A stretch of DNA of 64,000 nucleotides from positions 2,887,509 to 2,951,508 of the forward strand of contig NZ_CP017713.1 in the NCBI RefSeq assembly GCF_002706425.1, given 5' to 3'. The position numbers and the translations under genes were made by a program. Source of the stretch: Loigolactobacillus coryniformis subsp. coryniformis KCTC 3167 = DSM 20001. Its GTDB lineage: Bacteria; Bacillota; Bacilli; Lactobacillales; Lactobacillaceae. This document shows positions 27,003 to 35,077 of the stretch, piece by piece. Under the pieces are notes generated by a model. It saw only the letters and a list, made by a program, of their open reading frames with translations, made no database searches and was not told the DNA's origin. Numbering within the stretch: position 1 is the first letter of the stretch; every line of letters starts with the position of its first letter.

Positions 27003-27704
27003 TCACCACTCAATATCGGCAACTGGCGTCGGCTGCGGATTTAATTTGATCTCACGCACTTGCGCATCGTTGATCTTGATCACTCGGTCAGCGATCGGTG
27101 CGATCGCCGCATTATGGGTAATGATGATCACCGTTTTACCGCGCTTGCGACAAACATCCTGCAGTAGCTGCAACACTTGTTTACCGGTGGTGTAATCCAA
27201 CGCGCCAGTTGGTTCATCGGCTAGCAATAGCTTAGGGTTTTTCGCCAACGCCCGCGCGATCGCCACCCGCTGCTGTTCACCACCGGATAATTGTGCCGGA
27301 AAATTTTCTAGACGCGCACCTAAGCCAACCTCACGCAATGTTTCCGCTGGGTCTAACGCATCTGGCGCCACCGCGCTAGCCAACTCTACATTTTCCAATG
27401 CCGTTAAATTAGGGATCAAATTATAGAACTGAAAAACAAAGCCCACATCAGTCCGTCGATAAGCCGTCAATTGTTTTTCCGTAAACTGGGCAATATCGAC
27501 GCCATCAATGTTGATTGCCCCTTCCGTCGGTGTATCCATCCCACCTAAGATATTCAATACCGTTGATTTTCCCGCACCACTGGGTCCTAAAATAATCGTC
27601 AGTTCACCTTGTTGAATGTCAAAAGTCAAATCATGATTAGCCACGATCTCGGTCTCGCCCATCTGATACCGTTTGGATTCGTGCTTCACTTCGATATACG
27701 CCAT
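27003..27704 (-). CDS. ABC transporter ATPase, MacB/LolD-like
   Basis: A 233-residue ATPase with intact motifs: Walker [10 protein letters not shown], signature [15 protein letters not shown], Walker [13 protein letters not shown] and the switch histidine in IIITHNAAI. It is the first gene of a two-gene operon with the FtsX permease. The substrate cannot be predicted; no regulator or two-component system is adjacent. It starts at an ATG with GGAGGC 5-6 bases upstream. Confidence 0.95.
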   Translation of the reverse strand: MAYIEVKHESKRYQMGETEIVANHDLTFDIQQGELTIILGPSGAGKSTVLNILGGMDTPTEGAINIDGVDIAQFTEKQLTAYRRTDVGFVFQFYNLIPNLTALENVELASAVAPDALDPAETLREVGLGARLENFPAQLSGGEQQRVAIARALAKNPKLLLADEPTGALDYTTGKQVLQLLQDVCRKRGKTVIIITHNAAIAPIADRVIKINDAQVREIKLNPQPTPVADIEW

Positions 27705-28107
27705 AATTGCCTCCGTAATTTAGATATTATCGTTATTATATGGGTGTCAAATTGCGAATGCAATCGATAATAGCACGAGTTAAGTGCGTTTTTGCCACCA
27801 AATTATTTCAAATCTGTTTTAGATACCCCATATCGTAAGCCACATGAGCAGACTTGGCCAATAGTGTGATCCATTAACGCGTGCTTTTTTAGATAATCAG
27901 TTTTAGTCGTTATTCCGACCGCCGTTGATCCAACTGATTGAATTCACATTGTTCCCATTGTTCCATATGAAACATAAATTCATCACGTGTTTAAAATCCT
28001 AGCTACCCCTTTCTAGTGAATTTTGATACAGTTAAGATGGCTTTAATTCAATTAAGTAAGCAAGAATTTGAACCACGCTATTTCATTCAAAAACAAGCAA
28101 CAACGAA
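27705..28107. other. Long gap with coding remnants only
   Basis: Gap between the ABC ATPase and the small-RNA region. The minus strand near 27990-27915 reads 'MFHMEQWEQCEFNQL' up to a stop. The plus strand at 28037-28117 has a 26-codon frame MALIQLSKQEFEPRYFIQ without a ribosome binding site. Both look like gene fragments, not genes. The divergent promoter for the ABC operon should lie near 27720-27760, but I cannot pick out clear boxes. Confidence 0.3.
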
Positions 28108-28134
28108 ACGACACTGAAGGCAGTGTCGTTTTTT
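28108..28134 (+). terminator. Plus-strand intrinsic terminator
   Basis: ACGACACTG (28108-28116) and CAGTGTCGT (28121-28129) followed by TTTTT. It would stop plus-strand transcription, opposite to the candidate small RNA whose own terminator lies 10-40 bases further right, so the two form a back-to-back boundary. Confidence 0.75.
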
Positions 28135-28142
28135 CGGCACAT

Positions 28143-28340
28143 AAAAACCCGCCATAACAATAGTCATGACGGGCTAAAAAGGAGTAAGGGTGCGTTTATG
28201 ATTGGGAGGTCATAAACGCTTTTCTTTTACTTTGGAGGAGTAAAATGAAAAAATGTTAGTTTCAAGCTCACACTTAAAACTGTTAGGGTTGTTAGGGTGT
28301 TTGGAAATATCAATAAGGTGGGTTCCTTATTGATATTTAT
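28143..28340 (-). ncRNA. Candidate regulatory small RNA with CCUCC hairpin loops
   Basis: Read on the minus strand, five hairpins follow in order. (1) 28338-28305: 14-bp perfect stem, loop AACCCA. (2) 28281-28258: 9-bp stem with one U-G pair. (3) 28245-28225: TTTTACT/AGTAAAA, loop CCTCCAA. (4) 28219-28192: 10-bp perfect stem GCGTTTATGA/TCATAAACGC, loop CCTCCCAA. (5) 28173-28148: CCCGTCAT/ATGGCGGG followed by TTTTT, an intrinsic terminator. A C-rich stretch with two CCCTAACA repeats lies between hairpins 1 and 2. Loops 3 and 4 are complementary to Shine-Dalgarno sequences. Stems 2 and 5 pair fully only on this strand. The promoter is unclear (possible TATTAT at 28348-28343). No ORF fits. Confidence 0.65.
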
Positions 28341-28476
28341 CTATAATAATCAATAAATGTGAAGAAAGTATGAATTTTTGCTTGCTAAAGGCTTAAGAAA
28401 CGATAAAGAAACCGCTACCCGAAATTATAATTCCATAAAAAGTAGTACTAGTTGCCAGACGCGAATAAGTTTGGCA

Positions 28477-28496
28477 TAATGTAAGCAATTACATTA
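28477..28496. promoter_or_regulatory. Palindrome upstream of the HTH-like gene
   Basis: TAATGTAA, four bases, TTACATTA: a perfect 8+8 inverted repeat 65 bases before the start codon of the gene at 28561. A second small palindrome TTCACGTGAA lies at 28513-28522. They look like operators, possibly for autoregulation. Confidence 0.5.
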
Positions 28497-28560
28497 TCGC
28501 TATACATGTGCTTTCACGTGAACATTCACACAATAATTTATTGGAAAGAAGGGTCGCGCC

Positions 28561-28950
28561 ATGAATCCAATTATGCATACTTATTTATTAGAGAATCACA
28601 TCTCGTTAACGGATATCGCGCGTAGCGGCCACCTTGAACTGACTACAGTTGAAGAACTTTGTCGCGGGCCATTGAACCGGCTACCGATCTATTTATTAAA
28701 GGTCCTGGCTAACACAGTTGAACAGTCGCCAACCCAGGTTTTGGAAGATCTGCTCAAGCTAGAACTACAACACACCGTACTATTGCGCACTGATCTTGAT
28801 CATTTAACGATCATGGATGTGCCCTTTGCCGATCAAGCCAGCTATAAACGCGGCCGCGACATGCTGCTAGCCTACATTCGCGCCGGCTTTTCGCCGTCAG
28901 TTCGTGATGTTAAAACCGTGCGTAGCGCCTTAGAACGTCAGCACAGTTAA
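28561..28950 (+). CDS. Hypothetical protein with possible HTH N terminus
   Basis: A 129-residue soluble protein. The N-terminal 60 residues ('TYLLENHISLTDIARSGHL', 'LPIYLLKVLANTVEQSPTQVLEDLL') resemble an Xre-type helix-turn-helix: a helix, a short 'ISLTDIA' turn and the 'LPIYLLKVLANTV' helix. The second half is of unknown type. GGAAAGAAGG lies upstream. If it binds DNA, the palindrome at 28477-28496 is a natural target. It converges with the next gene, overlapping by 4 bases. I do not recognise a named family. Confidence 0.55.
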   Translation: MNPIMHTYLLENHISLTDIARSGHLELTTVEELCRGPLNRLPIYLLKVLANTVEQSPTQVLEDLLKLELQHTVLLRTDLDHLTIMDVPFADQASYKRGRDMLLAYIRAGFSPSVRDVKTVRSALERQHS

Positions 28951-29321
28951 CGCATCATTTTACGCATCGTGGGCTGGCGCTTGTGGCCTTTCACGTGGCG
29001 ATTTTTGACGTGCACGTGTTGGCGCGGATCAACAATTTTAAAATGGCGCATTTCGCCAACAAAGGGGCGGCCTAACGCCTTGATTCGTACCCATTCTGCC
29101 ATTGCTTGAGCCATTGCTTGGGCCGTTTTAGCGCGCTCTGGTTGGCCTTCCTGCTGGGCTTCATTGACAACACTCACCGTCAAATAAGTCATCAACTTCT
29201 GATTATAGCGCAACAACTCATCAGTCAATGGCGCATCCTTATATTGATTAAATAACTTCTCAACGTAACGCATGGCATCCTTAGTGTCATGCGGTTGATA
29301 ATAACGTCCTTGATCAGCCAT
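28947..29321 (-). CDS. Hypothetical basic-tailed protein
   Basis: A 124-residue protein starting at ATG 29321 (MADQGRYYQPHDTKDAMRYV) with GAAGGA 8 bases upstream; an earlier in-frame ATG at 29339 lacks one. The middle is helical ('LLRYNQKLMTYLTVSVVNEAQ') and the last 30 residues are rich in His, Lys and Arg ('HVHVKNRHVKGHKRQPTMRK'), which suggests nucleic-acid or metal binding. I do not recognise the family. It lies just downstream of the YdcF-like pseudogene and may have been co-transcribed with it. Confidence 0.5.
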   Translation of the reverse strand: MADQGRYYQPHDTKDAMRYVEKLFNQYKDAPLTDELLRYNQKLMTYLTVSVVNEAQQEGQPERAKTAQAMAQAMAEWVRIKALGRPFVGEMRHFKIVDPRQHVHVKNRHVKGHKRQPTMRKMMR

Positions 29322-29335
29322 GATCGTTCCTTCTT

Positions 29336-30362
29336 TCATGAAAATAAGCGCAACGCCGCTTGCATAATAGCCAACGCCACTAAAATACCGGCAATCGTTA
29401 AATGTAGTCGTTTGTGCATCACCATGATCGCCGCAAATTCGCGTAAAAACGCATTCGGTAGGAAATACCGCGCCGTCCGTGCGCCGATCCCATTAGCCCG
29501 AAAACCAGCTTGCCGCGCAACTAAGCCGGCCCGAAAAATATGATAGCCGTTAGAGACAAAAATCGCTCGATAATTAGCCCCAAAACGCTGCGTGATCAAC
29601 TGTGCTTAAAAGCGCATATTCTCCAGCGTATTGCGTGATTGGGGCTCAACTGCCGTATCCGCCAATGGAATACCCAGTTCGTGCACCGCATACCGTTGCA
29701 TCGCTGCCTTGGCCGCCGCTAAAAACCAGTAATGGTGTGGGGCCACCTTTAGCTTGCTGTTGCTGATAAAAGGTTACTGCGCGTTTAATGCGGCCTGCCA
29801 ACAAACCAGAAACGCGCTCGCCATCGATCAAGCCAGCGCCTAGTACTACAATTGCTTGTTGCCGGTAGCGCGGCCGATTAAGCTGATAGACCAACGACAG
29901 CGTCAAAAAATTCCACACATTAAGGAAAATGTAGAACAACAAGCTAGGCATGAAGCTAAATAGCAACACTAATGGCGAGGGAATTACCCCTTGTAGCACC
30001 AGCGCCTGCCAAATAACATAGACGCTTAAGCCCAACGCCAAAAGTAAGCCAAGCAAATTGGCAAGCGAGTGGCTCTCCCGGCGCCAAACTTGGCGGGCGT
30101 TATGCAAGAGGAAGATAATCACCCCGTAGATTCCTAATGCAAAAGCGACTAGTAAAATTAGGCCCAGCAGTAATATAGGAATTAATAGCCACATTTGGCC
30201 ACTGCTGACAGCTACGATCAACAGCCAGCCACCAGCGCAAAGCACGAAACCATTTAACCAAATACCATTACTGAGTCGGCGGCGTTCGTGGAAATAATTA
30301 GTTAAGCTGAACACCATTAATAGTAACGCCTAACTACCAGACAACCAAACTGTCGGATCCAT
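29336..30362 (-). pseudogene. YdcF/SanA-family (DUF218) membrane protein, broken
   Basis: A DUF218 protein of about 340 residues with at least three lesions. The original ATG at 30362 (GGGGAAG upstream) is followed after ten codons by a TAG near 30330. The frame then continues through membrane helices and the DUF218 start 'VVLGAGLIDGERV..LLAGRIKRAV' and 'LVFSGGQGSD' until a frameshift near 29715. The next frame carries 'AMQRYAVHELGIPLADTA' and 'SRNTLENMRF', then a TAA near 29606, then 'AQLITQRFGANYRAIFVSNG' to the end at 29336. The family acts in envelope functions and its exact substrate is unknown. Multiple lesions argue for true decay rather than a sequencing error. Confidence 0.85.
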
Positions 30363-30372
30363 CGTCTTCCCC

Positions 30373-30942
30373 CTACTCCACAAGCGCCTTACCAGCCGCC
30401 GAATCACGCGTCATGATCTCACCCGTACTAAGCACAATTAAATCTAACGCGTCATCGACTTTACCATCCTCACGGCGACCCTGAACCACAAAATAGTGCT
30501 GACCATCTTTTTCGCCAGTTGTACTAGCCTGCCACGTCATTTTACCATGACCGTCCTGTTCGCCGCGTTGCTGCTTGACCCAATCAACAGCCTGCACCGG
30601 CGAATTGATCTGGTTTTGGCTGATCGATTCAGCCGCTGCACTCACCGATTCCGCCTGACTACTAAACGCTGCGCTCGCTGATGACGCTTGACTGTCAGCT
30701 TTTTCCTGCGATTCTGATTCGGCGATCGCCTGTGACTCCGATTCAGCGATCGAGGACGATTCGGTGCTAGCGCGCACTTTATCCAGTGAACTTTCACGGG
30801 CATCAAGTACACTAGCCCGGCTTTCCAAACGCGCTGAAGATGACGCTAGCGCCGCTTTTTCCTTCCGTAACTCATCTTGCCCGCAGCCGCTAAGTACACC
30901 GACCACAATTAACAACGTAGCGCCGAGTAACCAACGTCGCAT
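30373..30942 (-). CDS. Lipoprotein with serine-rich coiled coil
   Basis: A 189-residue lipoprotein. The signal peptide ends in the lipobox VLSGC (Cys20), so it is anchored to the outer face of the membrane. Residues about 25-110 form a Ser/Ala/Glu-rich coiled-coil segment ('ESSSIAESESQAIAESESQ'), a likely spacer across the wall. The C-terminal domain (about 113-189; 'AVDWVKQQRGEQDGHGKMTW', 'QHYFVVQGRREDGKVDDALD') is compact and resembles small domains in lactobacillal surface lipoproteins, of unknown role. Located between the YibE/F pair and the broken YdcF gene. Confidence 0.75.
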   Translation of the reverse strand: MRRWLLGATLLIVVGVLSGCGQDELRKEKAALASSSARLESRASVLDARESSLDKVRASTESSSIAESESQAIAESESQEKADSQASSASAAFSSQAESVSAAAESISQNQINSPVQAVDWVKQQRGEQDGHGKMTWQASTTGEKDGQHYFVVQGRREDGKVDDALDLIVLSTGEIMTRDSAAGKALVE

Positions 30943-30985
30943 CGCATTCCCTCCTTTTTGAAACTCTTTTTAATAGGATAGCATA

Positions 30986-31750
30986 TCAGTCTTGCTTTTT
31001 TCGCATAATTTGCAGCCGTTGTGCCATGACCCACGTCGTCATTGGCACTGTCAGAATCACACTGATCAACGAAAAGAGCACCAAGATCAACTCTGCATCT
31101 AGCACTTTATTATTCAGCAGTTCACCCCAGGTATACTGCAGATCAGCGAACCAAATAAATAGGCCTAAAAAGCCACCAAAAAAGCCGAAAAATAACGTAT
31201 TGAACGTAGTGCCAATGATTTGTTGACCCACATGCATCCCCGCAGTAAAGAGTGCGCGTGTTTCAATAGTTGGATGCTGCTGGATCAACTCACTTAAGCC
31301 CGCGGCAATCGCCATCGCCGCTTCCGCGATCGCCCCTAATGTGCTCAAAACTGCAGTGGCGATCGAAACTTTAACAAAATTAATGCCGACCAGTAACGAC
31401 AAACCTTCGAGTTCATCACTATCTTCCATACCGAAACCTTGTACGGCGGCCCAGTGTTCCACCGGCACGATCAACGCCAATAAGATCAGTAGTACCAAAA
31501 CTGCCGCAAAAAAGGCTGTTTGCGTAGTCATTAAGTCATCCTGGCCTACAAAAATCGTCAACGCCAACATTAAAATGCCTAAGATCAGCGTCACTAACAA
31601 TGGTGAAAAGTGAACTGAGATCAGTACAATGGCCAAGAATAAACAGCCAAAATTCAGCCATAAACTTAAAAATGCCAGCGCCCCTTTGCGGCCACCGACC
31701 AGCACCATCACTGCCAATAGCACTAAACTTAATGCCATGATCGTACTCAT
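30986..31750 (-). CDS. YibE/F family membrane protein (second of pair)
   Basis: A 254-residue protein with about 6-7 membrane helices of the YibE/F family. The conserved 'LSTLGAIAEAAMAIAAGLSEL' and 'GMHVGQQIIGTTFNTLFFGFFGG' blocks are present. Family function is unknown, although transport has been suggested. The start overlaps the stop of the larger YibE/F gene by ATGA, so the two are co-translated and probably form a heteromer. Confidence 0.85.
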   Translation of the reverse strand: MSTIMALSLVLLAVMVLVGGRKGALAFLSLWLNFGCLFLAIVLISVHFSPLLVTLILGILMLALTIFVGQDDLMTTQTAFFAAVLVLLILLALIVPVEHWAAVQGFGMEDSDELEGLSLLVGINFVKVSIATAVLSTLGAIAEAAMAIAAGLSELIQQHPTIETRALFTAGMHVGQQIIGTTFNTLFFGFFGGFLGLFIWFADLQYTWGELLNNKVLDAELILVLFSLISVILTVPMTTWVMAQRLQIMRKKQD

Positions 31751-32847
31751 TTAACTGCACCTGCTTTCGTCACCAATAACCGACTCGCCAGGAAACTGAC
31801 CACCGGAATGGCGAGAACAATACCAATGCCACTGATCAAACTCTGCGCCATCCCTAATGACATGGTCATCGAGAAAGTATAACCCCAGCTATTACCATTT
31901 TTCAGTAATAATAACGCGATTGGCATCGTCTCGGCGATGAAAATCAGCAGTAAAACGCTGATCAAAGGACCCATGATTGCTGTGCCAACTTGGCGACCCG
32001 CTTGAAATAGTTCCAGCGCGCTGATTTCCGGTTTATCGGCTTTTAATTCGAATAAAGTGGCGACGATATCAGTCGACTCATCCATCACTGCCCCCAGTGA
32101 ACCGAGTAAGGTCGCCGCCAAAAACAGCGGCTGCGGTGCAACTTGGGTCACATAATCCATCGTTTCATAATAGATACCCTTGTGCTGCGTCAACACTAAC
32201 ACCAGCACGCTTAATCCCATTGATAGCACAGTTCCACTAACCGTCGCGGCAAAAGTGATCACCATTTGCTTGGTCGGCCCGAGGATCAGCCACAAAGTCA
32301 GTAACGCAAACACCAAGGCTAAACCACCGAATAACCAAAGAAATCCATTACTATGTAGTACCAGATCAAGTTCAATTGCCAGAAAGAAAATCACCAAATT
32401 GAGCAGAACGCTGAGTAATGCCATCATGCCAGCACGATGCAACATCAGCACTAGTAAAACGACAGCCAACCACAACAAAGTTAGTAAAACAGTATCGCGT
32501 TTTAACCCTTTGATCAGTATGCTTTTGCGGGTCATACTAATGAAGACCTGGTCACCGACGCGGTATTTTTGATCAAATGCGCCTGAGGCCGTGTAGACGT
32601 TTTTTACGTGGATCAGCTGGCCGCGCTGCGAACCATTTAGTAAGCGGCCAGTTAATTGTTGTGTATACTGATGATCACGGTTATTGAATTCATCCTCTGT
32701 TTTGGTCATGCGTGTGACTTTACTGGCCGTCACTTGCATGATCGACTGGCGATAAAGTGGCGCCGCATAGCGGGTGCCAATCACCAGCAACAGCCCACCA
32801 ACGATCAGCAAGATTGGTCGCCACCAGCGCCGAAGTTGTTTACCCAT
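31747..32847 (-). CDS. YibE/F family membrane protein (first of pair)
   Basis: A 366-residue protein with an N-terminal helix, an extracytoplasmic domain (about residues 35-125; 'LTGRLLNGSQRGQLIHVKN'), then about 7 helices with the YibE/F core 'LLGSLGAVMDESTDIVATL' and 'GRQVGTAIMGPLISVLLLIF'. It parallels the downstream gene, which lacks the extracytoplasmic domain. The ATG at 32847 is preferred over the TTG one codon earlier. Function unknown; membrane transport is a plausible guess from the fold. Confidence 0.87.
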   Translation of the reverse strand: MGKQLRRWWRPILLIVGGLLLVIGTRYAAPLYRQSIMQVTASKVTRMTKTEDEFNNRDHQYTQQLTGRLLNGSQRGQLIHVKNVYTASGAFDQKYRVGDQVFISMTRKSILIKGLKRDTVLLTLLWLAVVLLVLMLHRAGMMALLSVLLNLVIFFLAIELDLVLHSNGFLWLFGGLALVFALLTLWLILGPTKQMVITFAATVSGTVLSMGLSVLVLVLTQHKGIYYETMDYVTQVAPQPLFLAATLLGSLGAVMDESTDIVATLFELKADKPEISALELFQAGRQVGTAIMGPLISVLLLIFIAETMPIALLLLKNGNSWGYTFSMTMSLGMAQSLISGIGIVLAIPVVSFLASRLLVTKAGAVK

Positions 32848-32928
32848 CAAATCATCTCTTATCTCTCAATATAATTTTAGTCTACCATAGAGTCCTTACG
32901 ATTGAATTAAGTTCTGAATAACAAAAAA

Positions 32929-32954
32929 AGCTGGGCCTAAATTTAGGTCCAGCT
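32929..32954 (-). terminator. Terminator of the GNAT gene
   Basis: AGCTGG.CCTAAATTTAGG.CCAGCT, a near-perfect 26-bp palindrome followed on the minus strand by TTTTTTTG, placed 7 bases after the GNAT stop codon. Confidence 0.85.
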
Positions 32955-32960
32955 GATTTA

Positions 32961-33488
32961 TTAGGCATTTAATAACAATTGATAAGCATAGCGCGGTTCC
33001 TTTGGTTCGTGCATGTAGATAATACCACGATATTCAAACCCATTCTGCTTGATCACGTGCTGCATGCCTAAATTCTCAGGATGCGTATCGATACGGACAT
33101 CGGCGTAGCCTAATTGCAACGACAATGTCAGTAAATTGGTAATCAGCGTTTCCGATAAATGTTGTCCGCGGTAGCCAGCCGCTACGGCGATGCGGTGAAT
33201 CGAGGTATAAGTGGCGTCGGCAGCGCCCAGCCACGTCCCCTGATCGATCACTTTATAATTATCGTCGATACCTTGCAATAATGACGCCGTACCAACGATC
33301 ACGCCATCGCGTACCATCACGTAATTCACACCAGCGGCTACGTCAGCAGCCATATCATTTTGTTCCGGATAACCATGTTGCCATTGATCCACATTTTGTT
33401 GCTTTAAATATGCTTTCGCTTCATCTATAATTTTCATGATGACTGGTAGATCAGTCATTTTTGCTTGCCGCAAATAAGTTGTTGTCAC
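32961..33488 (-). CDS. GNAT family N-acetyltransferase
   Basis: A 175-residue acetyltransferase: 'YLRQAKMTDLPVIMKII' N terminus, 'SIHRIAVAAGYRGQHLSETLI' with the acetyl-CoA binding loop (GYRGQHLSE, a Q/RxxGxG/A variant), and 'DTHPENLGMQHVIKQNGFEYRG' near the end. The acceptor substrate is unknown. The start is GTG at 33488. Five copies of the 108-bp element lie directly upstream, ending 12 bases before the start codon, and on this strand they would form a long repetitive leader. Monocistronic with its own terminator. Confidence 0.88.
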   Translation of the reverse strand: MTTTYLRQAKMTDLPVIMKIIDEAKAYLKQQNVDQWQHGYPEQNDMAADVAAGVNYVMVRDGVIVGTASLLQGIDDNYKVIDQGTWLGAADATYTSIHRIAVAAGYRGQHLSETLITNLLTLSLQLGYADVRIDTHPENLGMQHVIKQNGFEYRGIIYMHEPKEPRYAYQLLLNA

Positions 33489-33500
33489 AACCTTTGCCCC

Positions 33501-34040
33501 CTATTCCACTATTAAGGTTTATTTATTAGCACAGACCACTAATAAATTTTGATGTTACAGGCGGTGTCCATTCAACTATGGCTCAATGCGCCAAGTTAAA
33601 ACATGGCCCTATTCCACTATTAAGGTTTATTTATTAGCACAGACCGCTAATAAATTTTGATGTTACAGGCGGTGTCCATTCAACTATGGCTCAATGCGCC
33701 AAGTTAAAACATGGCCCTATTCCACTATTAAGGTTTATTTATTAGCACAGACCGCTAATAAATTTTGATGTTACAGGCGGTGTCCATTCAACTATGGCTC
33801 AATGCGCCAAGTTAAAACATGGCCCTATTCCACTATTAAGGTTTATTTATTAGCACAGACCGCTAATAAATTTTGATGTTGCAGACGGTGTCCATTCAAC
33901 TATGGCTCAGTACGCCAAGTTGAAACATGGCCCTATTCCACTATTAAGGTTTATTTATTAGCACAGACCGCTAATAAATTTTGATGTTGCAGACGGTGTC
34001 CATTCAACTATGGCTCAATGCGCCAAGTTGAAACATGGCC
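33501..34040 (-). repeat. 108-bp element, locus 3: five exact-length tandem copies
   Basis: Five units of exactly 108 bp (starting at 33501, 33609, 33717, 33825 and 33933) without indels. Each holds hairpin TTATTAGC/GCTAATAA, the core GATGTTACAGGCGG or GATGTTGCAGACGG, and hairpin AACTATGGC/GCCAAGTT with one mismatch. Units 1-3 and 4-5 form two sub-types. Unit 1 has one base (CACTAATAA) that breaks a stem pair. The array lies between the GNAT gene (minus) and the hydrolase-like gene (plus) and adjoins the GNAT ribosome binding site. Confidence 0.92.
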
Positions 34041-34183
34041 CGCCTAACGCTGATCTAACAGGGTCAATCAGCATTAATTTCTGCATTCGACTATTATCAA
34101 CATTTATGCAGCGAATTTCAAGCGAAAAGTTCTAAATTTTGCGTCGCTCTCACGAAAATTTAATTTCAAGCGAGGAATAAAAG

Positions 34184-34885
34184 ATGTACGTCGGTTATTT
34201 TGATTCATTTTACGATCTACCCCAATTAAATAAACACCTGCGTTGCCATTGGCGTGCCTATTACCCAGCCAAAAAGGTGGGCATCAAGGCACCGATCGCA
34301 GCTGGAAAATTTCCCTTGATCTTAACGCTTAATTTACCAGCTGATTGTGGGCAAATTTTAGCCGCTGCCGGCAATATCGTGTGTCAGCTACAATTTCCGC
34401 AGCGCCACGCCACAACCCCTAACGACTATCCGCAATGGCTCGCCGAACATCCCCGGCTCGTCGCAGCCAACAAACAAGCCGTCAAACAAAGTTTGCTGGT
34501 GATCGAGCAATTACTCTCGCCCCACCAAATCAACAGCGCCCCCTTACAAGCGCACATTCGTCCTCAGCAAGTTGGTGCTTGTGGTTATGGTTTTGGCGGC
34601 AGTGTCGCCTTAGAATTACTGCGCCGCTCACATCTCATTATGGCGGCCAGCGGGGCCACAAGTTATTTAGCCAGTCAAAAATGGGCTAGCCCTTGTGAGC
34701 AACCACAACTACTGATTCAAAGCCCTGCTAAGCCAGGCTTATCACCGATTTTTAAGCGCGCTAGAAAACGCGCTTATCTTTACACTACTCCTCAATTAAC
34801 ACCAGCAAAACTAACCACGCTTAGCCGTTCTTTTTTTGCTGCTAGCTTTGCGCATCAGCCATTTGACTTCGCCCAGCTTTTCTAA
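34184..34885 (+). CDS. Alpha/beta-hydrolase-like protein lacking the nucleophile serine
   Basis: A 233-residue protein resembling PAF-acetylhydrolase/dienelactone-type hydrolases. 'GKFPLILTLNLPADCGQILA' fits the first conserved strand, and 'VGACGYGFGGSVALELL' fits the nucleophile elbow, normally GHSFGG. Here Ser is replaced by Gly136. The oxyanion region HG is also missing after the first strand. It is shorter than usual at both ends. It may be a non-catalytic relative or a decaying gene with an intact frame. GCGAGGA lies upstream of the ATG. No signal peptide. The assignment of the fold is moderate. Confidence 0.55.
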   Translation: MYVGYFDSFYDLPQLNKHLRCHWRAYYPAKKVGIKAPIAAGKFPLILTLNLPADCGQILAAAGNIVCQLQFPQRHATTPNDYPQWLAEHPRLVAANKQAVKQSLLVIEQLLSPHQINSAPLQAHIRPQQVGACGYGFGGSVALELLRRSHLIMAASGATSYLASQKWASPCEQPQLLIQSPAKPGLSPIFKRARKRAYLYTTPQLTPAKLTTLSRSFFAASFAHQPFDFAQLF

Positions 34886-35077
34886 GTAAATCATGAGCAT
34901 TCCGCTAAATAACCGTGTTAAACTGAAAATAGGATTAACTAGTGTGTGTCTGGAAAAACGTTTAAATTTTTCACCTACGTTTAGGCAAAATTAGCGATAA
35001 AAACTAATTTTGTAGTCCTTGCCCAACACCACCTAGTGTAACTGCTAAAAAACACGCTTATGAAAGCGAGGAATTCC
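34886..35077. other. Gap before first GH65 gene, one hairpin
   Basis: Contains a 9-bp perfect hairpin CAAAATTAG/CTAATTTTG (34986-34994 and 35004-35012). No poly-T tract follows, so it is not a clear terminator. An A-rich stretch with AACGTT near 34957 is a poor match to a catabolite-responsive element. No convincing promoter boxes are visible. Confidence 0.35.

Noticed and set aside
28037..28117. 26-codon ORF MALIQLSKQEFE on the plus strand
   Set aside because: There is no ribosome binding site and it ends inside a terminator stem; more likely a gene fragment or chance.
28245..28259. Mini-ORF MKKC with an ideal GGAGGAG ribosome binding site on the plus strand
   Set aside because: The GGAGG is the complement of a CCUCC hairpin loop of the candidate minus-strand RNA. 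Four codons are too few, and the plus-strand hairpins pair less well than the minus-strand ones.
32180..32572. 130-aa plus-strand frame inside the YibE/F gene
   Set aside because: It is antisense to a clear membrane protein, with Asn/Thr/Lys-rich shadow composition and no start signal.
33501..34040. Tandem array considered as a CRISPR array
   Set aside because: The units are 108 bp and continuous, with no unique spacers and no cas genes nearby.
33501..34040. 108-bp element considered as a T-box or other named riboswitch
   Set aside because: The T-box AGGGUGGNACCGCG sequence and terminator/antiterminator pair are missing. I know no named riboswitch with this layout.
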